The position numbers and the translations under genes were made by a program. Under the pieces are notes generated by a model, which was not told the origin of the DNA, made no database searches, and was given only the letters and a program-made list of their open reading frames with translations. A stretch of 41,506 nucleotides of DNA from Elysia marginata. Lineage: Eukaryota > Mollusca > Gastropoda > Plakobranchidae. The DNA lies in the NCBI GenBank assembly GCA_019649035.1, contig BMAT01009968.1, forward strand, positions 137,066 through 178,571. The letters run 5' to 3'. Shown here one piece after another: positions 13,565 to 23,621 of this stretch. Position 1 is the first letter of the stretch. The number at the start of each line of letters is the position of its first letter.

Positions 13565-13650
13565 TTTCATAAAATGCATAGTGGTTAGAATGCGTTTAAA
13601 TAGAAGGCGTATTGTATATGATGTAAAATGCTGATTCGATCCAGGAATAG
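13565..13650 (+). repeat. Possible degenerate tRNA-derived SINE head
   Basis: A TAGTGGTTAGAATGCG segment near 13577 resembles a tRNA A-box, and GATTCGATCC near 13633 resembles a B-box. Their spacing of roughly 50 bases fits an internal RNA polymerase III promoter. No cloverleaf, tail or target duplication was found, so this is at most an old SINE remnant. Confidence 0.3.
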
Positions 13651-13985
13651 AAATGTTTATGGAATCTGTTATAGAATCTAATTGTACACATTTGCGATGT
13701 AAGCATATTTTACAGCGTTAGCAAGAGTAATGAACTTTTTCTTTAGACTTCTGCCTACATGAAAGTAATTGGGAGTAACAATACAATCTACAAATCTTGA
13801 AAAAAAAATTATTTTATCAAAACCACTTGGTTATTTTTCTCGTTAAGATCCTTAAAATAAAGTTGAAGCATTTCTAGAACCGGTTGTATCATTTATATCT
13901 TATTTAGTTGAGATAAGATTCAGATTACACTTCTTATAGCGTCCGTTTCAGCCAATGTGCATCATAATTAATTAAGGTCTATTAT

Positions 13986-15034
13986 TCATGATTGAAAAAT
14001 GATGTCCCCTAGGTTGGCGACGTTCTGTTTGATGACTGAGTCTGCCCTGCTACTGAACTGGAAGGTAACTGAAAACCCTTTAGTCGAGTTGGTAGGAACA
14101 TAGACCTTTTTCGCAAGAGCTTCCCGCGCTGACTTATGTCCCGTAAAGATAAGACTGATATCTTTATCGTCCTTAGCCTTTTGTAACTCATTGAATTCTG
14201 TATTCAGCATCGCGTCTCGTTCGCCGAGCGTCTTGATGTGACCTTCGAGCACCTCTCGTTTGCGTTCAATCTCTGCTTCCGAGGCATCGTAGAGCTCTTT
14301 CTCTCGCTCGTCCAGTATCTCTCGGATGCTGTCGAAGACGCTGCGCACCTGCCGGGTGAGATCTTTCTGAATGCGGTCGAGGTCGTCTTGAGCTGCCTCC
14401 AGGGCGGCTCGCTTGTCGACAATATTGGACTTCTCCTGGCGGATGTCCGTCAGCGTTTGCTCAACGATAGGTGTATATTTCTTCATCGCCTCGTCGACAT
14501 TGACCACGATGTGACCCTTCGACTCTTTGTGGTCGATGACAGTACAGTCACAGCATACCGGCATGATGCACGGCTCACAGAAGAAATTGAGAGGCTGCAT
14601 CTGATGCTTGGTGCAGTATTGCACCTCGTTTTTGCCCGTCTGGTTTACGAAGCACAACAGTTCCATGATGGTATGGTCGTTGGGCAGTCTTCGCAGCTCG
14701 GATTCTGAGATAATGATACCTTCGCGACATGTCGGGCATTGGATCTTCACAGTCATGGGCATGCCGTGTCGGAACACGCCGGTCAGAGACTGTCGAAACT
14801 CGCCCTCAACGCGGTACATCTGGTACAGGCAGTCCATACAGAAGGTGTGGTGACAGTGTAGCATCTTGGGAAGTTTGTCTGAATCATTGTAAACCTCCCG
14901 ACAGATGAGGCATTTCAGGAAGGTCTCCTCAAAGCGCTCCTCATCAAAGATGAGATTACGACGACGCTGTTTCTCGATGTCTGACAGGTTTGAGGTGCTA
15001 CCAGTGTAAGTACCTCTTGTGTCTTCGCCTTCAC
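13986..15034 (-). CDS. TRIM-family RING/B-box/coiled-coil protein, shared terminal exon
   Basis: This exon encodes the ligase core of a TRIM (RBCC) protein, a family whose RING recruits E2 enzymes to ubiquitinate targets. It opens at a strong acceptor (TATTTTACAG, phase 1) and runs 348 codons to a TGA at 13988-13986. In short-isoform numbering the RING ligands are C84, C87, C103, H105, C108, C111, C142 and C145. A B-box type 2 finger uses C183, H186, C195, C198, C203, C206, H211 and H217. A charged heptad-like coiled coil spans about 222-331. About 60 residues follow, without an NHL, SPRY or filamin domain. The exon is GC-richer than its flanks, as expected for coding sequence. The ATG at 14864 lies inside the RING, so the true N terminus must be upstream. 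Substrates are unknown, and I cannot assign an orthologue. Confidence 0.9.
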
Positions 15035-15623
15035 CTGTAAAATAGAGGCTGGTGTTTAAAAACTTAGGCGGATTTAGCGGATTTAGGAGGAACAGTTTAA
15101 AGGGAAACTAAAGAAAACATGGCCCAAGTAATGGTCGCAAGATTTAACTTATGTCATTAGCAGTGGATAAAATGGCCGGTGTAACTTATATAAAAAAAAT
15201 TACAAAGAAATCAGTAAAATATTTAGACAAGAGCATGAGCACCTAAAAAGAAGTTGTGATGATACATACTTCAAGAGACATAAATGTGGTGATAGCACAG
15301 AAATGCGTGCTCCAAAATTCACCGGATACTGACACCTTGAACAACAAGGTAGTCAATAAAAGAAGCCAGGCAGAGCATAACAAAGTGCCGATATCAATCA
15401 ATAAATGCTTTGGTCGTCAATAAGTACAAAGGTTCTTAACTTAAAATTTGGATTTTTAAAATAAAACCAGGCATGTATACGATCCTCTTGGCTAAAACTT
15501 GAAACGACCGCAACACACGTAATAATGTATTCAGATTGTGCATAAATTTGCTTTAGAAAAGTTATAGTAACACTTTGTTGTTGAACCTGTATGAAGTAAA
15601 CTTACTATATGTACATGTATTAC
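15035..15623 (-). other. Intron (short isoform)
   Basis: Bounded by a minus-strand donor GGTAATA at 15624/15623 and the acceptor TTTTACAG ending at 15035. It is AT-rich, with no further exon seen inside. Removing it keeps the frame: a split Gly codon (G then GT) forms at the junction. Confidence 0.75.
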
Positions 15624-15750
15624 CGTTACTGGCACTTCTGTCGTTCTCACGAGCCGCTAAATCCTCACGAGCAACCAAGTCTAGCACTGCTTGTGGCACC
15701 ACTCCATGCCTGTCCATAAACCAATCTAAGCATCTTCTTCTCGCACTCAT
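15624..15750 (-). CDS. Alternative first coding exon, short TRIM-like isoform
   Basis: The ATG at 15750-15748 has A at -3 and an in-frame TAG at 15780-15778 upstream. The exon encodes 42 residues (MSARRRCLDW at the start, NDRSASN at the end) plus one base, then the donor G|GTAATA. That phase matches the RING exon exactly, giving a predicted protein of 391 residues. The segment is charged, probably helical, and has no signal peptide or recognised domain. A TATA-like CTATAAG lies about 135 bases upstream on the minus strand. It could instead be the 3' part of an internal exon, because a weak acceptor exists at the TAG. The exon itself seems sound; its status as a first exon is less certain. Confidence 0.7.
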
Positions 15751-15973
15751 TGTGAAGTATTGCAACAAAATATAATACTATTTTCAAAAGGAAACTGGTG
15801 CACGTTATTTAAATTTAGGCACCGTTGAACAACATGGCTCTACACAGTGAGTGATAGACCAGCAGAGCTTGCCGTATGCGTAACTTATAGAAAAAAGGCT
15901 GTTATTATTATGTACTCCTAACGTTAAAGAAGTGTCCACGAGAATCAAACACAAGGAATAAAATCTTTGCGAA

Positions 15974-16264
15974 CTATACTTGTGGAAGACAAAACGCAAC
16001 ACCAACACTCAGAACGCATCGACAAGCAGAGGACATTATTTTGAAGTTTTCCTCGTCTTCCACCGGGTCGGCCAGCCGGCTTGAACTCCCACCTGAGAGG
16101 CCGTCAATAGTGTAGACCTGGTCATGCATGGCAGACCAACGGCCGGCCGCCCCCAGACCCTGCTTTTGACAAACTATGTATTTTGGTCGCATTAATGCCG
16201 ATTCAGGGACAGGCAGAACTGTATCGTTATGTGTCATGCTGGCTAGAACCAATCCCATTTCGTC
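15974..16264 (-). CDS. Putative alternative exon, unknown function
   Basis: A GC- and CpG-rich open frame of 96 codons lies on the minus strand and ends in TAG at 15976-15974. It can begin after an acceptor (TTTTTTAAAGAG, with GAC GAA ATG next) or at the ATG at 16258, which has an in-frame TGA upstream. In the first reading its phase 0 start fits the exon at 16807-16673. A possible donor GTATAG sits just before the stop, so it could also be internal. The product (PESALMRPKYIVCQKQ in the middle, acidic near VEDEEN) matches no family I recognise. It lies within the intron of the long TRIM-like isoform, on the same strand. Confidence 0.35.
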   Translation of the reverse strand, partial: DEMGLVLASMTHNDTVLPVPESALMRPKYIVCQKQGLGAAGRWSAMHDQVYTIDGLSGGSSSRLADPVEDEENFKIMSSACRCVLSVGVAFCLPQV

Positions 16265-16672
16265 CTCTTTAAAAAACAAGGGTCAAGCCGTAAGCATGAA
16301 TTGAAAATGCATGAAAAGTAATGAAAGCTGGCTTTCAACAGTCGATATATCGAAATGCTTAACAATGGGAAAATACAATTGTCGGTTTTAATTTTTCTAG
16401 TTTTTGTCTTGTTTTGAGGCTAATAATATATTTATTCAAAGAACCATCAATATACAATAATGCGCTTAAAACTAAAATAAACCGTTAATAGCTAAAATTT
16501 CTGTATTGTAACATTTTTAAGAGCCATACAAACACATTAGACCTACATAATTGCATTAACTTAAGAGGCTCTAGTTCACGCGATTTGCTTGAAAGGGTTA
16601 GCAAATTTTTTCTGTCATCATAAAAATGCTACGAAAATAATATATATAATATTTATTTCCACGAGTACTTAC
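16265..16672 (-). other. Intronic sequence
   Basis: AT-rich sequence between two candidate exons. It starts at a consensus donor GTAAGT at 16672 on the minus strand. Nothing else is recognised. Confidence 0.5.
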
Positions 16673-16807
16673 GATATCCAGACGGCATTGTTCTAGCACT
16701 TCTGAAATTCTTCCTAAATTAATGTTCTGTGTTCGCTCTTTGCTTTTGAGTGTTTTCAACTTCGCCAATGCAAGGCACTCACGTTCTGACCACTCGGTGA
16801 GCAAGAT
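16673..16807 (-). CDS. Putative 45-codon cassette exon, phase 0/0
   Basis: The exon is bounded by a good acceptor (CATTTTGTAG) and an excellent donor (ATC|GTAAGT). It is open through exactly 45 codons in one frame only and has no ATG, so it should be internal. The peptide contains LLTEWSERECLALAKLKTLK and ISEVLEQCRLDI. The W-S-E-R-E-C-L-A-L pattern followed by an ISEVLEQC helix weakly recalls the start of a Myb/SANT-like DNA-binding domain, but too little is present to call it. The exon at 23621-23538 ends in phase 0 and could join it in frame, as an alternative to the exon at 19922-18611. No transcript evidence is available. Confidence 0.5.
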
Positions 16808-18610
16808 CTACAAAATGGATTAGTTGAATATGTGAGAGTAGATGAAGTTTTAAGGTGGTCCAAGCACTATTACGTCCAGATCTGGTAGCCGCTTGCATCC
16901 CGCGAGACTCTGGGATTTCTTTAACATTAGCACCGGCGTGTAATCTAATTCTGAGTCAGAGATGTCGTCATCGTCTCACATTCAGTTGAACTGAGGGCCA
17001 AGTAGCGCCCACTCTAGAAAAAGGTCATTCTGGCAGTCATCCTAAACGTCATCAGCATCTTACCAGATCCATTTGCCGGTACTGACTGACTGGAAAATGT
17101 AGCGGGGAATGAACTAGGAGGACACACTTGTCCCATGTAAGGCCCTACTGATTGCACGTGGATTTTCCTTCCTAGCCTTGCATCACGTTGTTAGCATGAA
17201 ACAGCATCCTGGCACAAGCTTTACCAGTCTGTCTGGGATTGCTAATTGTAGGCACTAGGCAATGTACAGGTAAATCTAGTTTTCGGCCAATGGATTTCAG
17301 GAGAAAGGTCTCCTTCAAAACTGGCTAGAATGTTTGCTAACCTTCCTTCTACATACAGGGTCCGGCGCTTCATTTACCCACTGCGTAAATCAGAGCATTA
17401 TGTTTGCTAAGAGACTTCGCATACCTGCCTTCCTATTCCGCTAAGTCATATCATAGTTGCACGTTTTCTTTTAAAGCTGAAATACTGGTAATGTTTTGAT
17501 CCCTTCGATCTCTTTTAGAGTCTTAAATAGCCATATACACGGTACCAACACTGTTCATATACATGGTACCAGCACTGTCGTTCTCTTGTTGAAAAACTTC
17601 TTGTTTAAAGACTATCAATTGATATTGAACTTATGAAAATTTAGAGGCATTAAGTAAACACTAGCTAAATACAGGCCGCAAAAAAGAGAAAAATAGAATC
17701 AAAACACTGGAATGGGTGATGAAGATAGATATTTTTAATAAGGGGTAATCACTTTTACGGATCTTACCTTTAGGCCTACCACATAGGCAAAAATATGTCC
17801 TATTACTGAAAAAAGGTGCTTGTTCACTTCATAACCTCCCATTTTACATATTTAAGAAAATTATTGTTTTCTGGTAGGTCTTTCTCGAAGTTTTGAACTT
17901 AGATAGAATTTCGGACAGTGTTAAAAGCCACATCTACTTTGTAATAAAAAAAAAAAAGAAAACTTAACAATATTAAGGATTGGACCCATGCTTTTCAAGT
18001 AATGGTATAAAGTACATCGTGATGTGCCATATTTTGTGATCGAAAGAACAAGCGTATGTGAAAGCAGTCAGACACTAGCAGCTTGCCGCAAAAATTAGTC
18101 ATTGCCACTCGAACTGCTGTGTGCGTGTTGGATTTATACCAACGTCATAACGGAATTTTAATTGAATTTCTCCCCAAAGCGGATGTAACACGTATGAAGA
18201 AAATGGTTTAAATTTTAAGACTCCGTGTAAAGCCTAATCATGACGTATTTTATCTTCGCAAAAAGAGTTCATAAACACTTCTGACTAAAACTCTAGACGA
18301 GTAAACTTTTATTCCAACTTCGAAACGTCCTGTTACCAATTATAATTTAAAACCCGTGGGTGCTCAGAGCTTATGACATCGCATAAATTCTCGATCTAAA
18401 TGTAAAACGTCTCTAATAATGTATCTCGTAATCCATTCTAAAGAAAATTTAACAAGGTAGACAGCGAGTCATTTTACTGGTGCCACATAAATCGACACAA
18501 TCGAAAACGATGCTGCCACAAATGGTTAGAACATAGGCTCATACAATGATCAAAAGATCGCTAAATATGATGATGACAATAAAGAAAATACAAAAGGACG
18601 CAAAACTAAC
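16808..18610 (-). other. Intron of the long TRIM-like isoform
   Basis: Begins at donor GTTAGT at 18610 on the minus strand. It contains a GC-richer patch near 16850-17400, a 24-bp near-tandem pair at 17532-17579 and a TAGGCCTA at 17771. No further exon is supported. Confidence 0.55.
17532..17579. repeat. 24-bp tandem pair
   Basis: CATATACACGGTACCAACAC at 17532 recurs at 17556 as CATATACATGGTACCAGCAC; the two 24-base units differ at about three positions. Confidence 0.8.
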
Positions 18611-19922
18611 CTTTTTTGTTATCCTCGAACTGGCGAAGTTTTGCTTCGACTCGGGCGTTCTCCCCCATAGTGACTTCAGTTGTTGCTTCTGACTGGGGGT
18701 AGCTGTCAGTAGTAGTGGTGGTATTACTGATGTTGTGGTAGTTGTAGTTGTTGTCACTACTGCTACTGATTGATTCTGTCGGCACGGTGGGCTCAAAGCT
18801 TGAAGTATTTATGGCTGTTGCAGTTTCTGTTGTTAACGTTGGAATGGTATACTCTTCTTCTATGACAGTTTCCTCTTCCAACAGTGGACACAAAAGCTGA
18901 TGCTCAGTTGTATAACTATCGACTATGGTCTCTGGATTTCTACTTTCTTCTTGAACAATCGTCTCTTCTATTTCTTGTTCCTCCTCAAGAGCCGATTCAC
19001 CTACTTCCGGTGACACAGCAAAAACTTCTGCAGTTTCGGGAGTATTTTCTATTTCCTCAAACCTTTCACCAACGTTTACAAGGACCTGTTCGCGGGGTTT
19101 AAAAGAATCTTCGGGATTTAGTGCTAAATTGGTGACACTTTGAGGAGGTTCAATGTTCTCCTCGTCTGTTTCAGCATCGACCCCGTTGAGGTCTGTCGTT
19201 GTATTATCAGTAGGTTCAAGGTTTTCAGTGAAATAAAAAACAGTTTCCTCGACTTCTTCCTGAACAGTTTCCTCGACTTCTTCCTGAACAGATTCCTCGA
19301 CTTCTTCCTGAACAAGTTCCTCGACCTCTTTCTGTAGGCCTACAGTTTCTTCCTCGAGCTCTTCTTGTACAGTTTCCTCCTCGGGCTCTTCCTGGATAAA
19401 TCCGCCTGCAGCTTCAGGAATAGAGTCTTCAGATTGTTTTACTTCGTCTGTTTCGGAAGCGAGCTCCGGTGCCTCTGATAAAGAATCTACTAAAATGCTA
19501 CAGTTCTCTGTATTTGTAACCTCACTGCTGTTTGCCGTTAAAAAACTGTTATCTTGATCCTCTTCAGCATCGCTTAATTCTCCCGAGGACAGCTGACCCG
19601 TTGTGCTTTCAGTAAGCAAAGGTGACTCACGCGTAGATACAAATTGTTTACTGCAATCGGTTGAACTATGCCCGGCGTCCTCTTCTATTTGTTCGGTTTC
19701 TTCTGGCGTGGCCTGACAAGCCTCCGAAAAAAAGCTTTCTTCTGGTGGACTTTCTGGTTGCGGTTGTTGGCGTGGATTGTGAACGTAGTACTTCGATGAC
19801 ACTACTACCAGGATAGGATTGTTATTGTTATTAAAGCTACTGGAGAGACCGTGAAATTCGTTGGTGGCGGTGTCTTCGTCAGGAGTCTGGTTTTCACTGG
19901 CACTTGGTCTACATTCGTCAAT
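18611..19922 (-). CDS. Large acidic, disordered N-terminal exon, long TRIM-like isoform
   Basis: The exon is 1312 bases: 437 codons plus one base. The acceptor TTTTTTTCAG is at 19923 and the donor AAAAAAG|GTTAGT at 18610. It starts in phase 0, fitting the exon at 23621-23538, and ends in phase 1, fitting the RING exon. The product is highly acidic and rich in Glu, Ser and Thr, with no cysteine-based domain, membrane segment or signal peptide. It carries an Asn run (FNNNNNP), a Thr run (NTTTTTD) and an imperfect 8-residue repeat of the VQEEVEET type at about 19335-19240. The last residues (ARVEAKLRQFEDNKKG) look helical and lead toward the RING. It is probably an intrinsically disordered arm. 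The frame also stays open upstream to an ATG at 20147, giving another possible start. Confidence 0.7.
19239..19335 (-). repeat. 24-bp coding tandem repeat (VQEEVEET octapeptide)
   Basis: About four imperfect 24-base units encode a Glu-rich octapeptide. Looser versions upstream (EEETVQEELEEET) extend the pattern. Because the unit is a multiple of three, copy-number change would not break the frame. Confidence 0.8.
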
Positions 19923-20147
19923 CTGAAAAAAATGAAAATCTGTAGTTTTTTGGGGGGTTTTTTGGAGTTTAACATTGCTATTTTTATTTTCACATTCATG
20001 TTGAATCTTAAGAACTTGTGAATAAATTCCCCGGTAATGAACAAAACTGCAACAGACGGGATTATCTTGATTGTTTAAATTTGTAAACTTGTGCAAAGGA
20101 AAGATCCTCAAAAGATTAAAATAACCACCAATATTGACACTTTTCAT
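19923..20147 (-). CDS. Possible upstream extension of the acidic exon (alternative start)
   Basis: The frame of the acidic exon continues upstream through the acceptor for 75 codons to an ATG at 20147-20145, with an in-frame TAA just before it. The segment includes the polypyrimidine tract, which translates as FHFFQ, suggesting most of it is intron that happens to be open. If a promoter lies upstream, an alternative transcript could start here and bypass the exon at 23621-23538. Confidence 0.2.
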
Positions 20148-22481
20148 CGCAAAAGTCAGTTATCAACTTAGAAGTTGTGTATCTTCAGAAGTTTATCCTT
20201 TTTTACAGTTAATTACATCAAATTATTTTAGATATTTATTCAAAAGATAAAAGGACATTACGAATAACAGTACCGGCCATCGTGTAAGTTAACACCAAAA
20301 TTTGTATGAAAAATTTTCAAGAACTATCACAAACGTGTCCATCATAAGGAAAAGTCTCTGCATAGACTAAACCAACTCCTATCTCCTCAACTTAACTAAC
20401 TACAGTCATCGAGCCACAAGCTACGCCGCCACAAATCTCCGAACCTAAAGAAACGTAATGGAAGGTTTGAAAGGGCGCAACACTACTGACTCGACATTGC
20501 ATTGAGAAAACACGAACGTTTGAAACTAAAGGTTCTCGACTGTCGTGACAGCCAATGAGAGCCCAGAGTTTGAATTTAAAAGCATCACTTAAGGTTAACC
20601 AAGAAAGGTGAAGAAAAAAAGGAGGTTTCATTTAAGACCCAACTTTTAAAAGTAATGGGTAAACATTAGATCATGGGCTTGGCGCGCCGCGCATTTAGAG
20701 GTGTCTTTTAACATAGGCGGATGGTTGCAGACATCTTGCGCTTGCAGCATTTTGTCCGAGGCCATCTCAAATAGGTCGCATTTAAGAAACTTTAATTTCG
20801 AGAAAAATCTTTTTGAAAGTGAGTTTGTATCTCGTTTTCTCTGTACTTCAAACCAAAGAAGTTTTTAATTTTAAATCCCTCCACAAACCTTTTACAATCT
20901 CGTGCAATTATAAGGTTTGGAAATTCGGAAACATACCAAAGCCCGGCAAAGTGAAAAAGTCCACATTCAATTAATTTGCTGGGGGACATCAAGCCAAAAA
21001 AATTTTTTTTCACAGCTTATAATCAATATATATCAGCTTATTATTAAGGGGATATTGTGAAACCCCTTCGTTTGTTTTTTTTTTTTAATTTGGTTTGAAA
21101 GCCGAACTTGTACATCTTTAAAATAAACAAAAATTTAGGAGTTATGACTCAAGCAGAACCTGCCATTCGTGGACGAGGGGTAAGAATTAGAGTAAAACTT
21201 TAGCTAACCATGCGAAAGTTAGTACAAAAATATGGAAATTGCGAGAGGCAGACATTGAAAGTGAAGGTTGTCTTTGGGACCTGATGGGTACGGAATATTC
21301 AGTTGGTTAAAAGTACTTCTTTTTCATTGCTTTGCTGCCTCTACCACTTCCCACTTAATAGAAGAACTTCCATTTCAGGTGTAATTTAAACCAAAAACCT
21401 TGGTATTTACTTAGGAAATTCAATTAATTTGGTCTCGTCAACTCTACTTCCCGGTGAAAAAAATGTTCGGGCGTTAAAAACTTCATCAGTTACGAGAATT
21501 CAGTATTTGCCTACATTCGTTGTCTTGTGAAAAGTCTATGACCATTTTTATTACAATTTTGTGGTTTACATAAGGATTGTACATAAGGTATAATGATGCA
21601 GTTCTCGAGTGTACCCAAAGAGGACTTTATAAACGGTGTGGTCAATAACGGCGTTTGGATTTAGTTGGAATGCACGCATGTTGTCAAAGCAGTTCTTCAT
21701 TGCACTATTAGTTAGTAAGAAGTCCGAGATCATATAAACTTTTAAACAGGCCTTTATAAATACTTATTGTTCGGGGAAATATGAGAATACACTGGTTCTC
21801 TTTTTAATCTGGGTATCCAGAATACATAAGTGATTAATAAAACTCAGCTTTTTTATTATAAAACTGTTAACTTGTTTATTAATTTCTTAGGAAAGGTGTG
21901 TGCGTGGAGGAGAGGGGGGCGTGGGGGGATGATGCTGAATTATAACTACGGTCTTCGGATCTCAACCAGTATAAGTGGCGTACCTTTGTTTAGTAAAACG
22001 ATGCGAAAGATACAAGTGTTCTACCTTTCTGCAATACAAGCTACTTAGCGCTTAGAAAACTGCTATATTCAAAACAAGTCCATTACTGGTTCTGAGTATT
22101 TTGCTCTTGCACTTACAATACTGCAATTGTTTTCACCTCAACAGGATGAAGGCCTGAAACAACGAAAGGAATTTGATCTCGTATGAAAAGGCAAGAACGA
22201 GAACTAGGGACCTTTTTAGTTTAAGTCTCATTTGCAGCGTCTAACGTTACCTCAGTGTCACGTTTGCATGAGCGCTGCTAGTCATGCTAGAAAAAGGTAT
22301 ACTAGACCTTAGCCTTATTTACTTAAGAGGTGGTATTTGCCTTTTGCACAGCTTGCGGCAAAACCTTCGCCACACTTTTGACAGTGACAATGAAAGGGGA
22401 AACAAGATGTACGGAATATTGAGAGTGGGAAGGAAATATTGATAAATGGGCAGAGAAATACAGTAATTTGAATGACACAAG

Positions 22482-22503
22482 TAGATAGATAGATAGATGG
22501 ATG

Positions 22504-22547
<44 letters not shown>

Positions 22548-22585
22548 CATACATACATACATACATACATACATACATACATACA
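22482..22585. repeat. Compound (GATA)n-(CATA)n microsatellite
   Basis: A GATA run with two GATG variants switches near 22546 to a CATA run of about ten units. Minus-strand frames read Tyr-Leu-Ser-Ile and Cys-Met-Tyr-Val runs from the repeat. Confidence 0.95.
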
Positions 22586-22787
22586 AAGATAGATTTAACG
22601 ATGGATTGGCTGAAATAAATGTACAATGCGAGAAAAATGAAAATAGAAGGTAGATGCGAAAAAAATAATGACATACAGAAAACGAGATTAATAGGAAAGT
22701 ATGCATATTTGTTGCTGCTTTTTTTAAAGTTTCTATTCGTGAGATCCTCCATCTACCTCATCATCCTTATTTTGCTTGCATGCATGT

Positions 22788-22790
<3 letters not shown>

Positions 22791-22832
<42 letters not shown>

Positions 22833-22876
22833 CTCTCTCTCTATCTCTCCCCCCCTCTCTCTTTCTCTCTCTCTCT
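22791..22876. repeat. (CT)n microsatellite
   Basis: CT run with TTTC, TATC and CCCC interruptions. Confidence 0.95.
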
Positions 22877-23537
22877 ACTAAACGTTTTGAAGTCGCTCAA
22901 ACTTATATAGAAAAACTCCAAGTGTAAATATTGTTTGAATAGCTTACAGTATACAAATCAGATTTAGTTGATACTTGCTTATTGTAGACACAAAGTTATT
23001 AATTTAATGATTGTAACGTCTTCCTCATTGTCTGTTTGTGACTGATCCTGTCTATTTGTCTCTCTCCATCTCTCTTCCTCCCTTTCTCCCATCCGTTCTC
23101 TTTCTCTAGTCTCTCTGTTTGTCTGTCTGACTGTCTTTCTCTCCCTTTCTTTTTTCATTAATCTGACATTGCAATAACTAGTGTTAACTAGTGTAAGTGG
23201 TGAATTTTGCGAATTCGAAGACATAGGTCACAAATTTATTTGTATCTGTGAAGCAATATATATCCAGTTAGAGGTTTGATTGTAGATAATATTGACGGTT
23301 TTCCACATTTCTCGGCCTTTCTGTCATACAAAAGAAACAATATGAGCATGGCGAAACATAAAAAATTGATAAAAATGTTTTTTTTTATTCTGGAAAATTA
23401 AAACTAAGCTTGTGTGTAGTACTTTAACCAAGCAGCAAATAGGGTTAATATAGGCTACTTTGAAAAACTCAATGCCAAAAGCAAGGTATGAATCGGTGTT
23501 CACCCTAGATCTATATACCTATGGTGAGAAGGCTTAC

Positions 23538-23621
23538 CTCTGACGAAGATGTTTCTGTTTCGTCGTCCAATCTATCGTCTACATCGGACATATCAATGAG
23601 AGTATCATCATACTCCGTCAT
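23538..23621 (-). CDS. First coding exon, long TRIM-like isoform
   Basis: The ATG at 23621-23619 is the first in its frame after an in-frame TGA. The exon encodes 28 residues (MTEYDDTLIDMSDVDDRLDD then ETETSSSE) and ends in phase 0 at a consensus donor GAG|GTAAGC. Its strongly acidic composition matches the next coding exon (19922-18611), which begins in phase 0 at a strong acceptor, so joining them is natural. The long protein would have about 814 residues. The same phase would also permit joining to the cassette exon at 16807-16673. No TATA box or clear acceptor was found just upstream, so the transcription start or a 5' UTR exon remains unplaced. Confidence 0.65.

Larger units (their letters stand above)
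20148..23537 (-). other. Intron of the long isoform with simple repeats
   Basis: Begins at donor GTAAGC at 23537 on the minus strand. It holds a GATA/CATA compound repeat at 22482-22585, a CT repeat at 22791-22876, pyrimidine-rich DNA at 23040-23155, and an AscI-type GGCGCGCC palindrome near 20680. No further exon is seen; the open frames at 22315-22927 come from the repeats. Confidence 0.6.

Noticed and set aside
14238-14708. 156-residue plus-strand frame opposite the RING/B-box exon
   Set aside because: Antisense shadow of a confident coding exon whose minus-strand product has complete zinc-finger motifs.
22315-22752. Overlapping 87-145-residue minus frames with Tyr-Leu-Ser-Ile and Cys-Met-Tyr-Val runs
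   Set aside because: Direct translation of GATA/CATA tetranucleotide repeats.
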